DNA of 64,000 nt from Aphis gossypii (lineage: Eukaryota; Arthropoda; Insecta; Hemiptera; Aphididae), in contig NC_065530.1 of assembly GCF_020184175.1 (NCBI RefSeq), positions 50,383,260-50,447,259 on the forward strand, given 5' to 3'. Every line of letters begins with the position of its first letter. Within the stretch, counting starts at the first letter, position 1. The position numbers and the translations under genes were made by a program. Below the pieces are notes generated by a model, which was not told where the DNA came from, did not search any database, and worked only from the letters and a program-made list of their open reading frames with translations. This document shows positions 35,252-49,377 of this stretch, in pieces.

Positions 35252-36913
35252 CTATAATATAGATACATTGTATACTTTACTTTGATTAACATTTTCTTTA
35301 TATAATTTATTTTTGACCTTGATTTTAATGTATATAATATGTATTATGTATGTTATATTTTAGATTAATATTAATAATTAGGGAAATACATATGTGTGGT
35401 AACAATAATATAATATCATGTCGTGTTTGCACTAATGTGTGCAAATCCTACAATTGAATTGTATACATGTATATTTTATACTGCCATTATAAATAGATAT
35501 AATGGTTTCCTTTACCAACACGCTAATACATCATTATGGTATGTAGCCGGACACAAGATAGGCATAGTAAATAATATAGTTGGTAGTAGGTACCAATACC
35601 ACTTAATACTTTTAATACTTACCTAGTACCTACTACAATTTACATTTCCCTGTATTAGGTATTCATATTTGAATAAACTTATTGCATACACATGGATGGA
35701 CATTTGCATAGATTGTAATGGCACTGTATTTAATAAAAAACCAAGAGATGCGCATAGAAAATAGAAATTGAATTGGACAAACATTAATATACCTATATAG
35801 TATTTATATATGCCTATTGCCTATAGCAGTATAGTATATACTATATAGGTTATAGGTACATTATATAACATATACATAAACCTACTCGATATCAATATTA
35901 AGATTATACATAATAAAATAACAGCTAGAATCTAGCTACTAGATGGTCGATATAATAAATATTTTACATTAACAATATTATAGTTTTAGTTTTGAAACTC
36001 GTATAAATAGTACCAACATAATAGTTCAACAGAGATTGAATAATTTAAAAAAATTAAAACTTCTAAAAAATATGTTTATGTAGGTACTCTTTACCTTAAT
36101 GCGTCATACATTTATTTAATTTTTCCAGTAAAAAAAGGTCATGAAAAAAGTATCTTAAATCGAACAATTATATGGGTGAATTATTAGGTTATAGATTATA
36201 TCTACCTAAATAAATTAAATTACTGATTTTAAAAAGTTCAAATTTTATATAACATTCATTTTTAAATCGTATCGTGATAATTTATATTAGTTTAATGCAA
36301 TTATTATGCAATAAATACAATTTTTAAGACATAACTACTTACAAATTATTATACAACTACTTGACGCTAAGAATCTAAGTATTTATCTACTTACTACAAT
36401 GTAATCGATATTTTTTTTAGCAATGTAACACATTAAAAAAGTTAATTTTAAAATATTTTATTGTTCAAAAATTTCTTTTAAAGTTAAAAAAAATGTTCAT
36501 AACGATATTGGCGATATTGCTATCTGATTGAGTTTATGAAAAAATAATGGAAATTTATATTAAATACCTAAAAATTCAAAATAAATTTGTATACAAAATT
36601 ATTAATTTGCAATTACCTTTCCAATGAATGTTGTAAATAAAAACATTAACTTCACTTGCTTATATCTGTTTTTTACTAAACTGTATTAATGACAGTTTAA
36701 ATCCAATAAAACTGATTTAATAAAAGACACTTCACACATTACATTTGTAGTAATTAATGGATTTATTTATTTTAATGGAGAAATTATCAACGAAAATTTA
36801 TTTTTAATTAATTAGATTAGTAATAACTAATAAATTTTAAAGACATAATAATACAACTACTAATTTTAAAAAATGTGAATACTTCATCGTTTGCTTATAA
36901 AAATTATATAATA
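35252..36913. other. AT-rich intergenic DNA
   Basis: No gene or element recognised. Many short ACCTA / TAGGT motifs and TA tracts. The small open frame at 35423-35626 has no recognisable product. Confidence 0.5.
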
Positions 36914-37053
36914 CAGTGGGACCTCGATAAGTCAAATTTTTGATAACTCGAAGGAATGCCTTGGCCCCTGCCTTATAATATATATTTTATATATTTTCTG
37001 TAAGTCAAATTTTTTTTCACCCCCAACCGATTCTAGTTATCGAGGTTCCACTG
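36914..37053. mobile_element. pogo/Tigger-type MITE, 140 bp
   Basis: Ends CAGTGGGACCTCGATAA and TTATCGAGGTTCCACTG are inverted with one mismatch, and TA dinucleotides flank both sides (36912-36913, 37054-37055). The CAGTGGAACCTCGATAA terminus and TA target are characteristic of the pogo branch of the Tc1/mariner superfamily. Inside, GATAACTCGAAGGAATGCC and a second AAGTCAAATTTTT pair in inverted orientation show an inner palindrome. Too short to encode a transposase. Confidence 0.9.
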
Positions 37054-37055
37054 TA

Positions 37056-38510
37056 TTTGATATTTATAATAGAATCATACATAAAAAATTTAAAAATGTA
37101 GTTTAAGTATTATATTTTATATACACCAAAGTAAAAATTTATAATTTTAAAATTTTAATTTATCTAATTCGTTTAAGGGGTAAATAAAAAATCAACGTTT
37201 CTACCTACATATATATGTATGCCTATTTATATACACTTGTTGTATAATATATATTTTTGATAAACATTTATCAATATTTAGTTATTTAATTAACAAATTT
37301 ACGATGTATACAAAATTATAATATAATATAGGCAATATAGCTACACCGTACATACTACATACCTAACACTATAATACTAGTATAAGCAGGATACAACGAG
37401 CTGTGGTCTTGATAATTTACAAAATGTCTAATTCCATATTTAATTTTAGTAATTTATTATAGACTTAATTAGTGCATATATATCACTAACAAATCTTAGT
37501 TTACATTTTATCATTATAACAGTGTACATATTATACATAGAAAGTTATTGTATTCAATTTTGATTCATGTTAAATAACTGTATCGTACAACATATTTCAA
37601 AAAATAAATTGTACAATAAGTTCTTATAACATAGGTTCTATACAATAATTCGAAAAACATAGTAAAATAAGATACGCCATTATATTAATTATTATTTAAT
37701 TTATATTGATATTTTTATTTGTATTTATTGTGCCTTATCATCAAAATTATATTATAAATTAAATTGTACTTTGCTAACCAAAATCTAAGTATTCAATAAT
37801 ACTATTAGTATACTAGGTATAACATATCAAATACTTATATTTAGATTCTTAAATATTTGATTACACCAATTTTAGATTATTATGAGGTTATTGATAGATT
37901 ATTAGAATTAATTTTTTAAAAATACTTTTGAGTATTAAATAATATCTATTCCCAAGCACTTATCATAACGCGATTTGTTTTAATCAAAAAAGTATTAACC
38001 TAATCATTTAATATAGCTATTAGCTAATAATAAATTCGAGTACCTAACTACAATATTTGCATAACACATTAAATCGAAAAAAGTTAAATGCATTAACTCA
38101 GCGTAAGTTATGGTTTTATAGTTGAATTAAATATAATTCGAATAAAAATAAAGCTTTCAGCAACAATATTTTCGACCTTAATATATTATTTTTATACATT
38201 CACTATTTAGTGACACTATATTAGTTCATTAGCTGAAATAGTAAATATCGTAATATAAAAGGAAGCATTGATGGTCATCGTCTACTGGAACACCTAAATT
38301 TTCAATTAAACTCATAAAAGTGCATATAAATCTTTAAAAATCTCTAAAATTGTATGATAAAATGCACTGTATTATGCAAATTTTATTGTACCATATTGCC
38401 AGAATTTTATTCGAATAGAGAAACAATGTTATTCCCTTTTCATGTATACTAACTCAATTACTAAGTATGGTATTAATGAAGATTAAAAAAATATATATAA
38501 TACTAATAAT
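37056..38510. other. AT-rich intergenic DNA
   Basis: Nothing recognised beyond AT-rich low-complexity sequence. Confidence 0.5.
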
Positions 38511-39108
38511 GATATAGGCAGAGTCCAACTTGCCCGGGTCTAATTTTTGATGGGGCCCCAAAATTAATTAATAATTAATAATTATTATCGAAATTATCAA
38601 TTATCAATTTGAATTATAAAAGCAGTCTTTTTCTATATGGATTTTTTATATTCAATTTATTTTTTAAGATTATAAATAAATTATACCTTAAGTCTATAAG
38701 TAATTATTTAATGATGATTAGTATAAATAAAACGATGAAATTAAAAATATAAATATAAGTAGAAAAGTGTAGATAAGTTTTTAATTTAAACAAATGTCTA
38801 CTTATATACATCATGTAAATTGTACACAAAATCAATGTGGTTATGCATTTATCAACATAGTCAATGTAAATAATAAAAACATTTACAGGATTGAGAATTT
38901 AAGACAAAGGTTTTTTTTTCAATTGTGTTTTAGTTATTTCCTTTTCAGCGGATAGATGAACGAATTTTTCTTGGTGAATATCATATAATTTAACAGTGCC
39001 GCTTTAATAATTAAATATCAACAGAGGCCTGGGGCCCCAAATAATACCAGGACCCGGGGCTGCAGCCCCTCTATCCCCCCCCCCCATAAGTTGAGCTCTG
39101 GATATAGG
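38511..39108. mobile_element. hAT-type non-autonomous element with perfect 8-bp TSD
   Basis: The element 38519-39100 (582 bp) is flanked by identical octamers GATATAGG at 38511-38518 and 39101-39108. Its termini CAGAGTCCAACTTGCC and ATAAGTTGAGCTCTG are imperfect inverted repeats, and GC-rich subterminal blocks (GGGGCCCC, inverted near 39034) flank an AT-rich interior. The 8-bp duplication and CAG...CTG ends are the hAT signature. No open frame for a transposase. The intact duplication suggests a fairly recent insertion. Confidence 0.88.
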
Positions 39109-42100
39109 TAGTAAACAAATTACAAGTATTACAAACATAATTACATAAGAATGATCTAAAATAATACATACCTAATTATTGTGTTAAAAATTAATTAAAA
39201 TGTTCCATTGTACAAAAAATAACATTATTTAAAAGTTATGAAATGCCTCGATTGGTTTAACAACTAAGTGTTTTTTTTGTGTATGAATTGTGTATTTATC
39301 GTAGAAAAATACTATGACTTTAAATTTTAATATTTTTCCTATTACGAAAGTTAATCTAGTTGCTTCTTTGGGAGGACAAAATTAAAATTTCCCTTATACT
39401 TTTTTAAATATCAAAATAACAAATTACGAAAAAATAGAATTTTCAATTTTATTGTACTTAAGTAAAAATAATTTTCAACAAAATCAATTTTTTTATTTTG
39501 TTGTAATTCAAAAACGAATAACCATAACTTGTTATACTAGAACTTTTCCGAAAATGTTTATACCTATATATTAAATACATTGTATATATATTAGGTAAAC
39601 AAATTTTCAACTAAATATCATGCGACTAAATTATCCTTAGTACATAAAGCTTAACAATTCTTAAAAAAGTACTCGTTTTAATTTTGATTTAAATGCTCAA
39701 AATTTGATTTTTATTTGAAAATTGTTTACCAGCACAGCAGGCCTCTCTTTAAACTGTAAAAAATTCTAAGTACTTGAAAATATTGTTCTGGTATATACGA
39801 TTAGGGTATTTACATAAAAAAGTCTGAAATCGGAATTTAAATAAATTCATTATTAAAGGATTAAATGGAGTTAAACATGTTTGTTTAATTTCACTGTATC
39901 TTTAAGTATGTGATATCGTAATAACATTATAGCCATTATATACTTACTTTACACGTAGATATAAGTAATATCTTCTCTTAAGTTAGATTTTCGTGTTTGC
40001 TACTAAAATAATTTATTTTTCAATATTTATTTATCACTTTTCTTAGTGCTATAGATTTTAAGTTATAAGGTATTCTTTGATAAAACTAAATTAATTCAAA
40101 TGCATACTTAGTCTTACTACCCAGCATTCAAATGAAATATCTCAATAAATTGTTTTTATTATTAAAATGTTTATGTTTTAAATCTATAAATTATATTATT
40201 TTTTTAATAATTAACTGTTTAAACCAACTATTAAAGAATTGTATAATCAGGCAATCTCTTTCTTACTCTGTCTTCTAAAATATCACAATTTATTGTAAAG
40301 TTTAAAGTTGTAAATTAGTTTATGATTCTAATGAGAAATATATTAATTAACTATATAATTCAAATAAACATATAAAATTTATATTTTAACACAATAACAT
40401 TCATTATTCTGACTCTATCTTAATACTAATATAATACGTTAATTAGTGTTAAGTATATAAATTATAATTATTCAAAGCTTCTAAATTTCCTAAATGTCAT
40501 GTTAAAATTAAAAGAGTAATTAAATGATAAAAAAATCTTTTTATTTTACATAACAGTGATAAGATGTTTATTTTTATCGATTTATAATAATTTGTAGACA
40601 CCATTAAACAGTAAAATTATTTCTACTTTTTATATAATTATTTGTTACTTATACATTTTATGCTAGTTTTTATTATTCACAATTATGTCTGACACGCGCT
40701 ATATTTTATGCATTGTAGTGTATTATAATACATCATATAACACGTGTCACGTGGTATTTAATATGTGCTATTTTAATATCTACCGCTGTCCGCTATAATA
40801 TAATACTTAAGTATCACAAATCCTTTTTATCAGATAAATAAATTTATTATTGTACATGATTTTATTGGAGGGATTTATAATTAAAAACCTACACAATGGT
40901 TGATGTATATAAGATAAAAAAACTTAAAAATGACCTCCTAATAAACATATTATAATTATTTTTTTAGTTACTTATAGAATATATTCACTAGACACTATAT
41001 GTATGCATTTATATAGTATATTTTTTACTATATTAGAAACTAGCCTGTAGTATGAAGGAAAAGGGTTTATCATCTTAGAATAATAAGGATTTGTTAAGCT
41101 CATTCATTGTGAAATAATGTAGCTAGTGAAAAAAGATAAATGATATTGAATTCTATTACATAATTTATTCTTTCTCTTGTAGTATTTTAAAAATTAGTTT
41201 AAAACATTACTATACATAATTATAAAAATTGATAAATTATAAAAATAAAGTAAGCTTTCTGAATACTTAAAACTCTATATTAAAAGAATTTAAAAAAATT
41301 AAACTTCAAATGCTATTATTATAAAAAATCGTGCATGTATTGTGTCTTTAATATTTTTTAAATAGGTAGTCATGGAACAATTTATGAAAAATTTAATTTT
41401 ACTTTATTTCATTTTTAAGTTTTTTTTATTTATATTTATAGGAAAAAACTATACATTAAAATAAATCGAAATATCAAATGCCTAAAGTAATTTCGAAGTA
41501 TAGAAAATGCTATTATAAAAAATTCGAGTATTTATGATTATTTTTTTCTGGATTACTTACAACAAAATAAGAAAACCGTTTAATGTAAATATTTTTATTT
41601 ACGCATGAATAATTTCAATTTTGTAAAAATTTAAACTTAAGACGCCCATAAAAAATATTTGTGGAATTAAGTTGCACTTAAGTTTTTAAATTCTATTAAA
41701 AAAAACTTATAAGAAACTTTGTATACAATTTTTAAGTCTTATGAATGAATATTTAAAAATGTTATGAATTTTTAATTATAAAAAAAGAATTGTACTTTCA
41801 TATTTATTTTTATTTTTTAGTTACAGTATAAACTACTTATGAAGAATCTTGTATTAAATTATCAACTCAGCTATAAAATTTAAATATTTACATACTACAA
41901 AATAATATGCAAGTTTCCACAATTTTGACGACTATCGTCAAAATTCTAACTTTAAACGCGTATATGAAAATATTGTGACTATGTATTTTTAATATTTTTA
42001 GTAGTTCGTATATGAAAAATTTATCAGGACGTTTATAAAAAATATTTCAATAGTTTTAACCAAGCAAAAATACTAGAAAAAAAATCAAAAATTTTAAATA

Positions 42101-42865
42101 GCTATTAATAACTCAAAAATAGATCAGATATTTTAAAAATGTATTTATAATATTTATATCTATATATTCTATATATAATGTAATAAATTTAAAGAGTGCT
42201 TGTTTGAAAGCGCTAGTGTTTGAAACTACCAATCGAATTTGAAAATTATTTTTATACTGTACAGCCCAATTCTTGAGGAACAGCATAGACTATTTTACTA
42301 ACGCTACGAATTTTAAGAGCTGAGCAAAAAAAAATTAGTTATACAGATTGCTAAGCTGAACACGAAGTAATAGCGTAGGTGAGTGATGCGATGCGGTGGG
42401 TTGGTGGCTTACAATGTCGATAATGTCATTTAATGATGAAATAAGTTTTAAAATGTCTTATATAAGTGGTGGTATTTTTTTATACGCAACAGAGTGTACG
42501 AGGACAGCTATAAAAGGTATTTAGGTATACAAGGAATTCTGTATTATCTGCGAATGACAAGTATTAAATAACGAATTGAGCAGCGCTTGAATCACATAAG
42601 ATGCGTCATTTTAATGGGCAATGAAGTACACGAGGAGAAATTGTTTTATATTATAATATTATATAAAATGTTAATATAACAAATATTGAATTTTTTAATT
42701 TCATCACCCTCTCTCCCAAATATCAACTAGAAACTACTCTTAAAGACGAAAATCTAAAAATTATTTTTATTAGTAAAAGTGTCACATACATTGTTACATA
42801 AATCATTCATAATTCCATTAAGAATCTAAAATTAAACTAACTATACATATTATATTTAATACACT
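39109..42865. other. AT-rich DNA with degenerate repeat-family fragments
   Basis: No gene. Stretches at about 39470-39860 and 41640-42120 contain phrases shared with the GATTCTGAGCGGAG-type elements (for example AATTCAAAAACGAATAACCA near 39506 and AACTTATAAGAAACTTTGTA near 41704). They are probably old copies without recognisable ends. A GC-richer stretch at 42345-42415 (GATGCGATGCGGTGGGTTGG) is unassigned. Confidence 0.4.
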
Positions 42866-42873
42866 AGGTATAC

Positions 42874-43075
42874 CAGCGTTTCTCAAACTGTGGTTTGCGG
42901 ACCCCTAGAAGTCCGCACGTGTACCGCACTGGGTTCGCGAACGTAATTTGAAAATAGTATGTACCTACTATATATAGTATATATAAAAACAAAAATTTTA
43001 ATTTCATTAAGGGGGGACCGCACCATTTTTCCTATCTTTAAGGGGTCCGGCAGAGAAAAAGTTTGAGAAACGCTG
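42874..43075. mobile_element. hAT-type MITE, 202 bp
   Basis: Ends CAGCGTTTCTCAAACTGTGG and AAAAGTTTGAGAAACGCTG are inverted, with a perfect 14-base outer core. GC-rich subterminal blocks (TTTGCGGACCCCTAGAAG; inverted GGGGTCCGGCAG) surround an AT-rich core. The flanking octamers AGGTATAC / CATTATAC share their last five bases, consistent with a decayed 8-bp duplication. Confidence 0.85.
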
Positions 43076-43510
43076 CATTATACACATTTATAATCGCTAA
43101 AATGCTGATAATATTTATGAGTATTTAAAAAGACATTTTCTCAGGTCCTATATAAAAGGTCTCTATGTAATAAAATATTTTTTTTAATCAAAAACTACAA
43201 TTTACATTATTAATATAATTTTATTTTATATAATCTGCTTTGTTTGTAATACTTTTCCAATAGTTCATTCACTCTGTTTGAATGTATTTTAGCAAACAAA
43301 ATTAACGTTTCGCCAAAGTCCTACTTACAACTTACCTATGACACAATTACTTAACTATTTATAAATGCAATAATAGTGTCCTAAATTTGTACATACTTTG
43401 TCTTGTCTCAAATTCTAACCGATCGATGTAACATTAAGTTTCAATACATTTTTTAGCCATTTGTCATAAATTGATAATATTAAATTAAACCTGTTTAACA
43501 TCATGGGCAA
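43076..43510. other. AT-rich intergenic DNA
   Basis: Nothing recognised between the hAT MITE and the foldback element. Confidence 0.5.
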
Positions 43511-43932
43511 TGGGTATTGGAAGCGATGATTTTCTATCTTTATCTAACACATATAGAATATAAGAATATTTAGACGTGTTTCCATTCCAACATACCAATT
43601 GATCTAGTGAAAAGATAAGAATTCATTCTAAAAACAGATATGAATTTGTACTCAAATTTACTTGAGAACGACATTCCTACATTTTTGATTTTATCCCCTA
43701 AATCCTAAAAAAGACAAACTAAAAAAAAGAAATATTTCAATTTTTTGAGAAGTTAAAATCAAAAATCTGAGAAAGTTGTTCTCAAGTAGGCTTTATACAA
43801 CAAATGCAAATTTATTTTTAAAACTATTATCGCTTCACTAGATCAGTCAGTACGATAGAATGATAATACATCTTAATTCCTATATTACGCGAGTGTTAGA
43901 CAGAGACAGAAAATCATTGATTCCAATCTCCT
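43511..43932. mobile_element. foldback element, about 420 bp
   Basis: Left arm with ATTGGAAGCGATGATTTTCT and TATCTAACAC (43516-43550) and right arm with GTGTTAGACAGAGACAG and AAAATCATTGATTCCAAT (43893-43928) are inverted copies. Further inside, TGATCTAGTGAAAAGATAA pairs with TTATCGCTTCACTAGATCA, and TTACTTGAGAACGAC with GTTGTTCTCAAGTAGG. The inverted relation spans most of the element around a centre near 43720. No open frame; no clear target duplication. Confidence 0.7.
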
Positions 43933-46900
43933 TAACTTATTAACATTATTTAAATTTAGAGATAAAGATAGTTTCGACGATTGAAATATAATTTAAATAT
44001 TTTAAGATTAATGTCAACAAAATACCTACAATTATTTATTTTAACTACTGTGATTGAATTATGGGTTGAATAGTTTATACACCAATTAGTTCTATTTATA
44101 ATCTATATGCATATGTTAATTTTTAAATGTTTCCGCGAATATGCGTACAACAATTCAAGCAAAAAAATTAACAACGCAGAACTTTTATTTTTGCAAAATA
44201 AACACATTTGAGAGAATTATTATCTTGTGCACATTTTTATATACACATATGATTCTAAACTTAGATTGTTTCACGTTTTTGTAATTAAAATTATTTTAAG
44301 AATGATCCACCGGTGTACTTAAACAAACTATATAACTTTTAAAATTCTCACTTACCATAGAAACTTCTCAATTTATTCCACTTTAAGTAAATTTATCAAG
44401 TGTGAAGAACATATTATATTTTTTGTATATCTAATGTCTATGGTTAATTAAACAAACAAATTTCTAATTTTAAAACGATATTTTTACTTATATGAGGCAA
44501 GTACTATAGAAGTCTGTACGGGTAGAAAATTTGTAGCCTGGCTTGGTCCATTAATTTTAGGTATGAACCAATTATATCTAAAACAAAGTTTTTGTTTGGG
44601 ATCAATGTACTAATTGCGCTTGTATTCAAATGTACCTTCAGATATGAAAATATTGTTGTTAGATCTTATTCCATCAACATAAATAAAAACAATCTACCGA
44701 CACACTAAAATTCTTAAAAATAACAAAATTTTTTATTGATCAATTGATTACTGGTTTAAGTGACCGATTATAATATATTATATATTATATTATGAATTAA
44801 TACTTTCAAAAAATTAGTGTATTCATTTATTATATAATATTATAAGTTTTCCTTAGGTATTGTAAAATTTTTTGTGCGTTATTGGTAAATCAATTCTAAA
44901 ATACATATAACACAAATTGGTATATTATAAAAAAATAATTTTAAGGGCAATTATTAGTAATTTTTTTGAAGGCCTGGTTTCACGAGTAAGCCCAGCACTG
45001 CTAATAATAACTATTATAACTAATATAACTTATTTTTATTTTTAGTATAATAAATATTATTATATTATTATTATTTATTTATAATTTATAATTTAAGTTA
45101 AATATTTTATAAAGTATTTTTTCTGATACTTTTAACTATATTTTTTATTTAGTTACTCTAAACCAAAAATAATAAATATAACAATAATGCTATAAGAATC
45201 AGAAAAAATAAAAAGTAATTATTATAAATAAGTTTTATCTTTTAATTTTATAATTATCTAATGCAATTTTTATGTGCGTTAGTTACTTACCAATTTATCC
45301 TATTCTTTTAACCTTCATAAAAATTCTAGAACTTAATTGAAACGATTTAAAAACTAGTTTTTCAAATTTGAAACTTTATATTTAAATACTTTTATGCAAA
45401 ATTATAGAATGATTAGAATAATGAAAACCATGAATTCAGATTATTTTTATAGTAACATTAAATAATAATGAGGTAATAATCTGAATATTAAAATTAAGTA
45501 GTTATTATTTTTCATAAGTTCCTATTATCCCTTGTCCAAAATGTTAAAATAAAAATATAGGATGTTCAATTTTTCATATAGAACTTCGATCAGGATCGGT
45601 TTCAATTTTATAGAAATCCTATCAAACTTGTACCTACTAACCAAATAAAAATTTCAATTATGGAAAAATTCTAATCGATAAAATAATTATCATAATTTAT
45701 AAACACCCGGGTTTGATAATTTATCAACGAAATCACTTAAAAATAACAATAAACATTGCAATGCATATGACTTGATTGAATTATTATTTTTTTCAAAGTT
45801 CATATAGTTCATAGTACCATGGCAACAAACAACATAAATTTTTTGAGAAACTAATTTATTATTTCTTCAGACTTATTGATATTATTCTGAAATAATATTT
45901 CGTATAAAAATAGTATACCTAATAGAAAGTATCAAAAAACAAAGCTTTCATTATAGCAATGAAACCAATAAAAAACGCGTTTTCTTTCTAAACATGAACT
46001 TTTTAAAGTAATACGAGTATAAATATTTAGAAAATATACAGGTATAACGAAGCAACGAAAATAACGTGGAACAAAAATCGACTATTGGATTAACTTAAAT
46101 ACTAATATATCTAACAACTAAAAGTAATGAAAAATTAATCAGTAATAACAATTAGGTACAGCTAGCATCCGGTAGTGGCCGCCCAGTAATTAGGTATAAT
46201 AACATTTTTCTTTGAATGATTTTTTTATAACACATAGTTAATATTATTTATTAAATATCATTCTTATATACTATAAAGTATTTGGGTATGCAATATAATA
46301 TATTTAAGTACGATTTTGGACATAGTCTGTCTTTGTATTTTAAAATTAAATACTTTTCAAAATTCAAAAGAACTATTCGTCATTTTTCACTATTTCATAT
46401 TACTTTTTGATGATCATTTTATTCTTTTATTTTTATGTTATTAAAATCAAATTATTAAACATTTATTTTATATTTCTTTAATGCATAAAGTAATTAATTA
46501 TATGATAATATTTACTATAGTTCTGAATGGATGTATTTGTTTATATATTTAAATACAATTTTAAAAGTATGTTTTACAAGACTGTTAAACATAATATAGT
46601 ACAATAATCATTTTAATAATTTATTTTCAATAAAAGTTGAAACTTATTGTATATTATTAATTATTATTAATAACATTGTATGTTCTTGAGTTTAAAAAAC
46701 TGATGTATAATCTACCTGTATGATGTATTTTTTTATTTCGATATAAAATTGAACTCTATTATTGAAGACTAATCACATTCTAAGAAACCACCGTAACTAC
46801 TGTGGTTTGTGACATAATATACCTACTATCGATTTTTGTTAGAACATTCATTGTTAAAATTAAGTGAGAATAATATATTTTAAACTGTTGGCGTATATTG

Positions 46901-49177
46901 GTCAATGTCATCAATCAATTATTTACAGATTACAAGTCACAACCAAAATAGTTTAACATAACAAACAGACATATTATGCCTTGTGTTATGTATAAATCTT
47001 ATATGATTGATAAATAATTATTACGTGGATCCCGAGTTGTCAAAATAAAAGAAAAACAACGCTACCTAAAATATACGAGTATTAATATAAAATATTTTAT
47101 GATTTACTTAAAATAATAGAATTGTTACATTCATAAAAAAAAAAATGATGCAAAACAACCTGCATGTATACATTTATACTAAATATGTACTATTTATTGC
47201 TATTTAATAATATTTAGAATTATTTCAAAACACGTATCGACTTTAAACTTGTATAATTTATAAAAGATAAATCTATCTTTAACGTTTAAAATCATTTTAC
47301 TTTCGTTATTGTTTTACAAACAAATAACAATTGATAATGAATAAAAAATATCATACATTTATTTTTCATATTCTGAATGTATAGTATGCATTATACACAT
47401 ATGCCATATATCACATAATATACATATTATATACCTATATACATAATTTGTCATTTTATTAATAAATATTATAATTTTATTTTATTTTTTAATAAAATAA
47501 GAATTATTACGAATTATTTAAATAAGTGCTAACTATTTTTGGTTTAAGTTTCCAATTTATGGTCAATGGTTACAGACACTATAGGTACTTAAAGTTGTCA
47601 AACATCAGATGTTGCGTTCGTTTTGTGGTATGTTTATTACGTCTTCTCTCAACTCGTTTACAGTATAGGTACATTGGTAAAAAATAGTACATACCTACAT
47701 AATAACTAAGTATCAATAGTCTACATTACTACTGTGACTAATTATTAAATTAAACTTACTACTAAAGTATACTACTATACTAATTATTCACACCTGTCAA
47801 ATGTCGACTGTCTCCTAGTTATATATACCAATATTAATATTTTAATTTACATGAGCCAAAATATTAATTAAATACATTTTTTTTAACATGATTTTAAAAT
47901 GTATGGATTTAAAAATATGTCTATTTATAATTACTATATTTGAATCAAGATTAATGTAGTATATTATCATTTTTACCTTTGAATAATTAATTTAAGAGGT
48001 CCAATGTAATTTTGTCGAGAGTTTATACATCATTGTGACCATCACAGTCGTAAATTGAAATCCGATAATTACCATGGTTGTAGAAAGTCTACGTTACCTT
48101 AAATTTAAATGGCTATAGTTGCATAGAGTACACGATCCTTCTGAAAAATTTACCCTTTATGCTATTTACAGAATTAAATTATTTGCGGAGTTGCCTGAAA
48201 CGCTTGAGAGTCCTTGCATCATCAAATACTTACTTGAACTTCAGGGTTATTGTTCAATGTTACCCATTTCGCTGTCATCGAAGTAAATATAATATATATA
48301 TATATATGTATATATTATTCGTACACCGGTACACCAAATAGCAATAAGTTTATTTAATTTATTCATTTTTGTAAACAAATTATTAATAAATTACTTTTTA
48401 AATTTTTAAATAAGAAGTATCAACAATATTTTTTGTAAGAAAGATAAATAAATTTTTTATAAATGTAACTTTGTTTAGCATATTAAATTTAGTTATTAAA
48501 AATAATTTATATTTTCCACTGGGAGTAAAGTCCATACACAAGTGAAAATTCTCTTCTTAAAGGAGGGGGTACAAGTACTACACACTGCACTCTACCACTC
48601 CCAAGCGAAAAGACTTCGATAAAGACTGTTGGTCGTTTAGATATAACAAATTTGAAAAAAAAATTAAAAGGAAGTTACATAGACATATATGAGTATGAGA
48701 AATGTATATTATCAATTTAAATTATCACAATTCTTTAAAATAAAGATTTCATAAAATACTGGCCTGCGATTCACAACTGTACAAGTAAAATGTAGTTAAT
48801 TTAAATTTTAAGTTTAGCATTACAAAATATATTTATTATTTATAAATATATATATTATTTTATTTACAAATAGATTATAGATAAATAATATTACTCATTA
48901 TACCCAGTCCCCTGTAGAAATAATAATAATTATATTAAGTATCTCGGGGTCTTATTATTCTTACCTACATTGATATAATATAGATTAATTTAGATGTTTT
49001 TTGCCATGATTAATCTTAAATCTTAAATAGATAGGTATTGTTAAATTTTCATAAATGTATACACCTATTACACCCACATAAACATATATAAGAGTTATTT
49101 CCGAGTTTCAGTCTATTCCAAAATTCGAATCCACTTTTATACACATCTAAATATTATAGTTTTTTTAACTATGTATA
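43933..49177. other. AT-rich intergenic DNA, nothing recognised
   Basis: Five kilobases without a supportable gene. A short GC-rich island at 46158-46192 (CAGCTAGCATCCGGTAGTGG...) and a moderately GC-rich stretch at 48525-48630 stand out against the background but could not be assigned. Confidence 0.5.
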
Positions 49178-49377
49178 CACTAGTTCAGCAGTTTCCAAAC
49201 TGTGAGGCGCGCCTCCCTTGGAAGGCGCGAGCCGTGTTATTTTGTCATAACAATACAAATATTTGTATGTTTAAATACTATAAATTTGTTATTTATTTAT
49301 TCATGGGAGGTGCAATTATTTATTTTTATTTTTAGGGTGGCGTAAATTAAAAAAGTTTGGGAACCGCTGCACTAGTT
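49178..49377. mobile_element. hAT-type MITE with perfect 8-bp TSD
   Basis: The element 49186-49369 (184 bp) lies between identical octamers CACTAGTT (49178-49185 and 49370-49377). Ends CAGCAGTTTCCAAACTGTG and AAAGTTTGGGAACCGCTG are inverted repeats of the hAT type seen in the 42.87-kb element, but the subterminal sequence differs (GAGGCGCGCCTCCC, itself palindromic). No coding capacity. Confidence 0.92.
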
